NCBI GenBank assembly: GCA_025457725.1
Contig: JALOTU010000122.1
Location: forward strand, 1 to 12,371
Source: Verrucomicrobiota bacterium
Lineage (GTDB): Bacteria; Verrucomicrobiota; Verrucomicrobiia; Limisphaerales; DSYF01
Reading direction: 5' to 3'
DNA length: 12,371 nt
The notes beneath the pieces were generated by a model. That model was not told the origin of the DNA. It saw only the letters and a list, made by a program, of their open reading frames with translations, and did not search any database. Positions within the stretch are counted from its first letter, which is position 1; every line of letters starts with the position of its first letter. Positions 7,695 through 12,371 of the stretch are shown in pieces. Position numbers and translations under genes: made by a program.

Positions 7695-7709
7695 GCTGAG
7701 TATCAACAC

Positions 7710-8321
7710 ATGAAGAAACCGAAAACCAAAACCGATGCAGACAGCGACCTCATGGAGGAGTCGGCATCAGAGGCCGCGTCCGACTCCCCGGGTTTGCCGC
7801 AAGCGGGGCCCGATTCCACCCCGGAAACCCCCGATTCCGCCACCGATGAAATGCTGCAGGAATTGAAGGTCCAGGCTGAAAAAGCCCGGGAGCATTGGGA
7901 CCAGCTTCTCCGGACCACGGCAGAGTTCGACAACTTCCGCAAACGTGCCGCCCGCGAGAAGGAGGAAGCTGTCCGCTACGCCAACCACAAGCTTCTGGAA
8001 CGGCTGCTGCCGGTGCTGGACAGCTTTGACATGGCCATCGCAGCGGCTTCCACAGAGGGCGCTGAATCGTCCCAATCACTCAAGGAAGGCATCAACATGG
8101 TGCTCCAACAGTTCAGAGCTGTCCTCAAGGAGGCGGGCATGGAGGAGATTGAAGCGCACGGAAAGCCATTCGATCCCAATCTGCATGAAGCCGTCTCCGA
8201 GTTGGAGACAGCTGAGGTTCAGGAGGGCCATGTGGCCCACCAAATCCGCAAAGGCTATCGCTTGCGAGACCGCCTGGTCCGTCCCTCCAGTGTGATCGTC
8301 GCCAAGAAACCCTCCGCCTGA
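7710..8321 (+). CDS. grpE: GrpE nucleotide exchange factor
   Basis: GrpE (203 residues) releases ADP from DnaK (Hsp70) and so drives the chaperone cycle in the cytoplasm. An acidic, low-complexity N-terminus (about 1-45) is followed by a long helical, coiled-coil region (46-95) containing LLRTTAEFDNFRKRAAREKEEA. The C-terminal beta domain carries the family signature: GKPFDPNLHEAVSELET (151-167), then GHVAHQIRKGYRLRDR and LVRPSSVIVAK. The length is normal for the family. The ATG at 7710 has no Shine-Dalgarno but is the only start that keeps the acidic tail. The dnaJ start lies 2 nt after the stop, so the two are almost certainly co-transcribed and translationally coupled. A hairpin 15 nt upstream may control expression. 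dnaK, its obligate partner, is not in the window. Confidence 0.97.
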   Translation: MKKPKTKTDADSDLMEESASEAASDSPGLPQAGPDSTPETPDSATDEMLQELKVQAEKAREHWDQLLRTTAEFDNFRKRAAREKEEAVRYANHKLLERLLPVLDSFDMAIAAASTEGAESSQSLKEGINMVLQQFRAVLKEAGMEEIEAHGKPFDPNLHEAVSELETAEVQEGHVAHQIRKGYRLRDRLVRPSSVIVAKKPSA

Positions 8322-8323
8322 GC

Positions 8324-9472
8324 ATGGCCAAGCACGATTATTACGAGGCGATGGGCGTGGCTCGGGGGGCAACCCCCGATGAGATCAAGAAGGCTTACCG
8401 CAAGCTCGCCGTGAAGTATCACCCGGACAAGAACCCGGGCGACAAGGCCGCTGAGGACAGGTTCAAGGAAATCAGCGAGGCGTATGAAGTGCTCAGCGAT
8501 CCCCAGAAACGCGCCGCCTACGACCAGTATGGTCACGCCGCCTTTGACTCCCGGGCCCGTGGAGGATTTGGCCGGGGCGCCGGTGGGGGATTCCATGATC
8601 CCTTTGAGATCTTCCGTGAAGTGTTCGGCGGCGGAGGCGGGGGGGGAATCTTTGATGATTTGTTTGGTGGAGGACGACCGGATCCCACTGCCCCCCAGCG
8701 CGGGGATGATCTGCGTTACGACCTCCAAATCTCATTCGAGGAGGCCGCAAACGGATGCGAAAAGGAGATCCGCATCAACAAGGCGGAACGCTGCGACGAT
8801 TGCAACGGTTCGGGAGCGGCGGAAGGCTCTCGTTGGAGCACCTGCCCGACCTGCAAGGGACGGGGACAGGTCGTCACCGCACGCGGCATCTTCAGCCTGG
8901 CCCAGACCTGCCCCAATTGTCGTGGCGCCGGACGCGTGGTGGACAAACCTTGCCGCCACTGTCATGGCGTCGGACGGCGCGACCAGGCTTCCACCATCAA
9001 ATTGCGAATTCCGGCCGGGGTGGACACCGGCTCACGGCTGCGTTCGGCGGGTAACGGGGAAGCTGGCGCCCGGGGAGGCCCGCCCGGCGATCTATACGTG
9101 GTCCTCCGCGTCGCCCCGCACGACATTTTCGAACGCGATGGCGATGATCTGCTTTGCGAGGTGCCCATTCCCTTCACCCTGGCTGCGTTGGGGGGTGAAG
9201 TTGAGGTTCCGACGCTCGCCGGACCTGCCACCATCAAGGTGCCGGCAGGAACGCAGCCGAACACGATGTTCCGACTGAAGGGAAAAGGCATTCGCAATGT
9301 TCAAGGATACGGGCACGGCGACCTTCATGTGCGCGTGAACATCGAGGTTCCGACCAGGATGAACCAGGCCCAGCGCGCCAAACTCGCGGAGTTTGCAGAG
9401 CTCTGCAACGGGAAGGAAAGCCCGATCATCCAAGGCTTTTTGGAAAAGGCCAAGAGCCTGTTCAAAGCCTAA
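8324..9472 (+). CDS. dnaJ: molecular chaperone DnaJ (type I Hsp40)
   Basis: DnaJ (382 residues) delivers unfolded clients to DnaK and stimulates its ATPase. All type I domains are present. The J domain occupies 1-70 with the catalytic HPD at 33-35, followed by a Gly/Phe-rich linker (about 78-118) that includes a run of eight G bases. The zinc-binding domain has four CxxCxGxG repeats, beginning at Cys157, Cys174, Cys196 and Cys210. The two C-terminal substrate-binding domains follow (LRIPAGVDTGSRLR, then GDLYVVLRVAPHDIFERDGDDL and IKVPAGTQPNTMFRLKGKG). No key residue is missing. It starts 2 nt after grpE. The palindrome GAGCGCTC (9473-9480) directly follows the stop but is too short to call a terminator, and rsmE follows 44 nt later. 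Confidence 0.98.
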   Translation: MAKHDYYEAMGVARGATPDEIKKAYRKLAVKYHPDKNPGDKAAEDRFKEISEAYEVLSDPQKRAAYDQYGHAAFDSRARGGFGRGAGGGFHDPFEIFREVFGGGGGGGIFDDLFGGGRPDPTAPQRGDDLRYDLQISFEEAANGCEKEIRINKAERCDDCNGSGAAEGSRWSTCPTCKGRGQVVTARGIFSLAQTCPNCRGAGRVVDKPCRHCHGVGRRDQASTIKLRIPAGVDTGSRLRSAGNGEAGARGGPPGDLYVVLRVAPHDIFERDGDDLLCEVPIPFTLAALGGEVEVPTLAGPATIKVPAGTQPNTMFRLKGKGIRNVQGYGHGDLHVRVNIEVPTRMNQAQRAKLAEFAELCNGKESPIIQGFLEKAKSLFKA

Positions 9473-9516
9473 GAGCGCTCGTCGGCAATGTCTCCCCACG
9501 CGACCGTCCAGTTCAA

Positions 9517-10311
9517 ATGCATCGCTTCTATCTCCCCGACGTTCGCCAAGGAACAAGACTGCTTACGCTAACGGATAGCGAGGCGGCGCATGCCGTCAAA
9601 GTGCTCCGCGTCCAGCCGGGCGATACGGTGTCGGTGCTCGATGGGCAGGGCACCAGCGCAATAACCCGGGTGTTGGAAACCAGCCGAACCCGGGTCACAC
9701 TTGAAGTTCAAAGCCTGGAACAGGCTGCCCGCATCGGGTTTGAATGCACGCTCTTTCAAGCTGTTACCAAATTGAAAAGCATGGATTGGATCGTGGAAAA
9801 GGCCACCGAACTGGGCATTCACCGAGTCCAGCCGGTGCTCAGTGAGCGCGTGATCTCCAAATTCGACATGGCCGGAGAAAAAAAGGCTGTCAAATGGCAC
9901 CGCACCGCCATCGAAGCCTTGAAACAGTGCGGCAACCCATGGTTGCCCATCCTTGAGCCTGCGCTCCCACTCGCCACTGCGCTCCACAAATTCCCCGACA
10001 TCCCATTGCACTTGATGGGCTCGCTTTCCCCGGAGGCCAGCGAACTGCGCCAGGTCTTGCAATCAAAGCCGCTTTTCAACAATGCATCACCGTCCCCGCA
10101 GGTGGGTATATGGATCGGTCCCGAAGGCGATTTCAGCCCCGCGGAAGCCGCCAGACTCCGTGCCGCAGGCGTCATCCCCATCACGCTGGGAAGAAACACT
10201 CTTCGCAGCGAGACCGCGGCCGTCTGCGCGCTGGCCCTGGTCTGTTACGAGCTGCGGTTGCTCAAAGCGATCACGGACAACAGCCCCGCCCTGGACACCC
10301 GCCAGCAATAG
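9517..10311 (+). CDS. rsmE: 16S rRNA (uracil(1498)-N(3))-methyltransferase RsmE
   Basis: RsmE (264 residues) methylates N3 of U1498 in helix 44 of 16S rRNA on the 30S subunit, using SAM. It is a SPOUT-class enzyme with a trefoil knot. The N-terminal PUA-like domain shows HRFYLP (2-7) and HAVKVLR (25-31). The catalytic part has SMDWIVEKATELG (88-100), the SAM-binding knot GIWIGPEGDFSPAE (197-210) and LGRNTLRSETAA (224-235), all diagnostic. The length is slightly above the usual 240-250 because of a short, variable C-terminal tail. The ATG at 9517 gives the standard MHRF-type start. It follows dnaJ closely, and an association of dnaJ with rsmE (usually with prmA between them) is known from Firmicutes. 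It converges on the next gene with only 41 bp between stops. Confidence 0.96.
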   Translation: MHRFYLPDVRQGTRLLTLTDSEAAHAVKVLRVQPGDTVSVLDGQGTSAITRVLETSRTRVTLEVQSLEQAARIGFECTLFQAVTKLKSMDWIVEKATELGIHRVQPVLSERVISKFDMAGEKKAVKWHRTAIEALKQCGNPWLPILEPALPLATALHKFPDIPLHLMGSLSPEASELRQVLQSKPLFNNASPSPQVGIWIGPEGDFSPAEAARLRAAGVIPITLGRNTLRSETAAVCALALVCYELRLLKAITDNSPALDTRQQ

Positions 10312-10330
10312 CGCCCGCTGCCGCGCTCAG

Positions 10331-10342
10331 TGCAACCTTGCA
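10331..10342. terminator. weak inverted repeat between convergent gene ends
   Basis: TGCAA and TTGCA flank a two-base centre between the convergent stops of rsmE (10311) and the methyltransferase gene (10353). A bidirectional terminator would be expected here. The stem is only 4-5 bp and no T-run follows on either strand, so support is weak and rests mainly on location. Confidence 0.15.
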
Positions 10343-10352
10343 TCGACTGTCG

Positions 10353-11462
10353 TCACACCTTTGTCTGCACCAGAACTTTGAAGGCGCGGCCAAAGTGATC
10401 CGGGTGAATCAAGGTTTTGATTTGGCTCAAGCGCCCGGGATCTTCTCTGAACCATGAGTGCTCGGAACCGGTGGCTTCGATGAGCAACCGGGTGAGAAAC
10501 CGGCTCTGATCGCCAAAAAACTCCGTTCTCAAACCGATTCGCTCGCCCTCACTCCGGGCCGGGCCAAAATGCACATGTGCCGTGATGTCGCGTTCGCCGG
10601 GATGTTGCAGCACATCCGCAAAGGCCTGGTGCAGGTGATAGGCCCGCAGCGTTCCGGATGTCCGCTCCGGCATCACCTCTTCCCCTGCATCAAAGCCATA
10701 GTCCATCGTCATCAACCATCCCCGGCTCAGGCTGCGCGCGGCGTTGCCCCACCAGTCGATGGCAGCCGGACAGATTTCAACCACATATCCATCCGGCAGC
10801 ACATCCTGCAAGGGTCGTGGGACCCGTTGCTCGACCGCCTCAAGCAACCCCTGACCCACGGCGTCCCCACGGCTCCACACAAAGCCGCCTCCCTTCTCGT
10901 TCACCAACCATTCGAACCACAACTGCCTCTCCCGGTCCCACGCCACGCGATGAACCGGCAAGGCATCCAGAATCTCGTTCGAGAAGATGATACCGCAAAT
11001 GCCTCCCGTACGCTGCCGCAACTCCTTCCACCCGCTGGACCAACAAATCAGGGAACCGACCTCCCGCAGTTTGCGGCGTTGCCATTCTCTCCGTGCATTC
11101 GAGGGTTCGATCAGGTGGTACTGCAGGTTCTCCATCCGGTCGGGGCGCTCCTGCTTCAACCAGCTGAGGATATCGAGAGCCAGCTGACCATCATGAGCCC
11201 CCGCTTCAACGATATGCACCCCGCGGCAATCAGGAGCGGCGATGACATCCAGCCACAGCGCGAAGCGCGATGCCAGCAACTCCCCATAAGCCGATCCCAC
11301 ACTCACGCTTGTGAGGAAATCACCCCGCTTGCCCACGTTGTCCGCATCACGCTCGTAATATCCATAAACAGGACAATACAACGCGAGTTCCATGAAGCGG
11401 GCCATGGTTATTGGCCCGTTTCTTCGGATTTCGTCGGCAATGATAATGCTTAATTCGCTCAT
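10353..11462 (-). CDS. SAM-dependent methyltransferase, NDUFAF7/MidA family (COG1565)
   Basis: This 369-residue protein belongs to the family of mitochondrial NDUFAF7, which methylates an arginine of complex I subunit NDUFS2. The role of bacterial members is not settled. Family landmarks are IADEIRRNGPITMARFMELALYCP (8-31) leading to GYY and GDFLTS (47-52). Next come the SAM loop VEAGAHDGQLALDIL (85-99), SNEILDALPVHR (161-172, matching the family NEFFDALPV), MDYGF (253-257), GTLRAYH (270-276) and DITAHV (292-297). The SAM loop has His-Asp where many relatives have Gly-Arg or Gly-Asp. I chose ATG 11462. A TTG one codon upstream is in frame. Its gene converges with rsmE and diverges from pilT, so it is probably transcribed alone. 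No membrane segment or signal peptide is visible. Confidence 0.88.
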   Translation of the reverse strand: MSELSIIIADEIRRNGPITMARFMELALYCPVYGYYERDADNVGKRGDFLTSVSVGSAYGELLASRFALWLDVIAAPDCRGVHIVEAGAHDGQLALDILSWLKQERPDRMENLQYHLIEPSNARREWQRRKLREVGSLICWSSGWKELRQRTGGICGIIFSNEILDALPVHRVAWDRERQLWFEWLVNEKGGGFVWSRGDAVGQGLLEAVEQRVPRPLQDVLPDGYVVEICPAAIDWWGNAARSLSRGWLMTMDYGFDAGEEVMPERTSGTLRAYHLHQAFADVLQHPGERDITAHVHFGPARSEGERIGLRTEFFGDQSRFLTRLLIEATGSEHSWFREDPGRLSQIKTLIHPDHFGRAFKVLVQTKV

Positions 11463-11519
11463 CAAGTCGTTCGTGGTGTGGTTTTAGCTGGGGCGGAAGC
11501 TCAATCGAATAAACAAGCT
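11463..11519. promoter_or_regulatory. short divergent promoter region (NDUFAF7-like gene / pilT)
   Basis: Only 57 bp separate the divergent starts, so the two promoters must overlap each other or lie partly inside the opposite gene. AT-rich patches (GTTTTAG, GAATAAAC) are the only possible -10-like sequences and I cannot assign a pair with correct spacing. Neither start has a Shine-Dalgarno sequence. The call is inferred from orientation. Confidence 0.35.
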
Positions 11520-12371
11520 ATGGCAAAAATCGATGCGTTCTTCAATTTGATGTTCGAGCAAAAAGCCTCGGACTTGCACCTGGCGTCGGGCAATCCTCCC
11601 ATGCTGCGCGTCAATGGCGCGATGATGCGAGTCGACTATCCCCCGCTGGAGAACGATTCGTTGAAGACGATGCTTTATGAGATCGCGCCGGACTTCAAGA
11701 TCAAGCAGTTCGAGGAGACCGGCGATGTGGATTTCGGCTACGAGATCCCCAACATTTCACGTTTTCGCGCCAACTTCTTCCAACAGAAGAACGGCGTCTC
11801 GGCGGTGTTCCGCCAAATCCCCAGCAAGGTGCTCTCATTCGAGGATTTCGAGAAGTTCGACGCGCCGCTTCCCCCGGTGCTGAAGAAGCTCTCCATGCTG
11901 CACCGCGGTCTGGTGCTGGTCACCGGGCCCACAGGCTCCGGCAAATCAACCACGCTGGCAGCCATGGTCGACTACGCGAACCGCAACCGCACGGATCATG
12001 TCATCACCGTGGAAGACCCGATCGAGTTCGTCCATGAAAGCAAGGGTTGCCTTGTGAATCACCGGGAAGTAGGAATGCACACGAAATCATTCTCCGCCGC
12101 GCTGCGCGGCGCGCTGCGTGAGGATCCGGACATCATTCTGGTCGGAGAAATGCGGGATTTGGAAACCATCGAACTGGCTCTGCTCGCAGCCAGCACCGGG
12201 CACCTGGTCTTCGGAACCCTCCACACCACCAGCGCCGCGAAGACCGTCGATCGAATCATCGACGTGTTCCCGGCCGGGCAGCAGAACAAAATCCGCACCA
12301 CCCTATCCGAAGCCCTGAAAGGTGTTGTAGCCCAAAACCTGTTACGAAGAATCGACAAGAAGGGACGCGTG
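11520..12371 (+). CDS. pilT: type IV pilus retraction ATPase PilT (partial, runs off right edge)
   Basis: The first 284 residues of a PilT hexameric ATPase are present. PilT depolymerises type IV pili at the inner-membrane base and powers twitching motility and DNA uptake. The N-terminal PAS-like domain shows the hallmark ASDLHLASGNPPMLRVNG (16-33). The ATPase core has Walker A GPTGSGKST (136-144), the Asp box ITVEDPIEF (162-170), CLVNHREV (177-184), Walker B ILVGEMRD (206-213) and the His box GHLVFGTLHTTSA (227-239). GEMRDLETI and LHTTSAAKT favour PilT over the PilB extension ATPase. PilU or a second PilT paralogue cannot be excluded. About 60-90 C-terminal residues, including the region of the AIRNLI motif, lie beyond the window. 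The start ATG at 11520 aligns with the family start. No other pilus gene is visible here. Confidence 0.95.
   Translation, partial: MAKIDAFFNLMFEQKASDLHLASGNPPMLRVNGAMMRVDYPPLENDSLKTMLYEIAPDFKIKQFEETGDVDFGYEIPNISRFRANFFQQKNGVSAVFRQIPSKVLSFEDFEKFDAPLPPVLKKLSMLHRGLVLVTGPTGSGKSTTLAAMVDYANRNRTDHVITVEDPIEFVHESKGCLVNHREVGMHTKSFSAALRGALREDPDIILVGEMRDLETIELALLAASTGHLVFGTLHTTSAAKTVDRIIDVFPAGQQNKIRTTLSEALKGVVAQNLLRRIDKKGRV

Noticed and set aside
7615..7709. Search for a CIRCE operator (HrcA site) before grpE.
   Set aside because: No TTAGCACTC-N9-GAGTGCTAA-like sequence is present; the inverted repeats found have unrelated sequence.
8639..8646. A run of eight G within dnaJ, considered as a phase-variation tract.
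   Set aside because: It encodes the normal Gly-rich linker, the frame is intact, and phase variation of an essential-type chaperone is unlikely. It is, however, a place where sequencing errors could occur.
10458..11453. A 331-codon plus-strand frame antisense to the NDUFAF7-like gene.
   Set aside because: It has no domain and a His/Pro/Gln/Arg-rich composition; the minus-strand gene has family motifs along its whole length.

Overview
The window is about 12.4 kb of GC-rich bacterial chromosome with ten protein-coding stretches and no RNA gene, CRISPR array or insertion sequence that I can see. The gene set points to a Gram-negative-type bacterium of the Verrucomicrobiota, possibly near Pedosphaera/Limisphaerales. 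It includes a very large membrane protein of the DUF2723 family with a C-terminal tetratricopeptide (TPR) part, a PilT retraction ATPase, an NDUFAF7-like methyltransferase, and genes that mostly lack a Shine-Dalgarno sequence. This placement is inference from family content, not from a marker-gene tree.

Left region (1-3.8 kb): three minus-strand genes read leftwards in the order glycosyltransferase (3761-2508), radical SAM protein with a cobalamin-binding-like N-terminus (2365-1019) and class I SAM methyltransferase (847-101). They look like a small surface-glycan or lipid modification cluster. A possible tail of a plus-strand hydrophobic protein enters at the left edge (1-69).

Middle region (4.0-7.6 kb): across a divergent intergenic region lies a DUF2723 multi-pass protein, a GT-C-like predicted glycosyltransferase. 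It is broken into two reading frames by a single-base frameshift near 5720-5728. The first half (4043-5764) carries the membrane core and the second (about 5725-7614) carries the last membrane segment, a soluble domain and TPR-like repeats. Together they would make one protein of about 1,190 residues.

Right region (7.7-12.4 kb): grpE and dnaJ are nearly abutting (2 nt apart) and rsmE follows 44 nt later, giving a chaperone and ribosome-maintenance operon without dnaK or hrcA. A strong imperfect hairpin lies just upstream of grpE. Convergent to rsmE is an NDUFAF7-like methyltransferase, whose start is 57 bp from the divergent start of pilT. The pilT gene runs off the right edge after 284 codons.

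Most of the window is ordinary housekeeping or cell-envelope content. The items most worth a second look are the frameshift in the DUF2723 gene, the glycan-type gene cluster around it with a cobalamin-type radical SAM enzyme lacking the canonical cobalamin-ligating histidine motif, and the structured leader in front of grpE-dnaJ.
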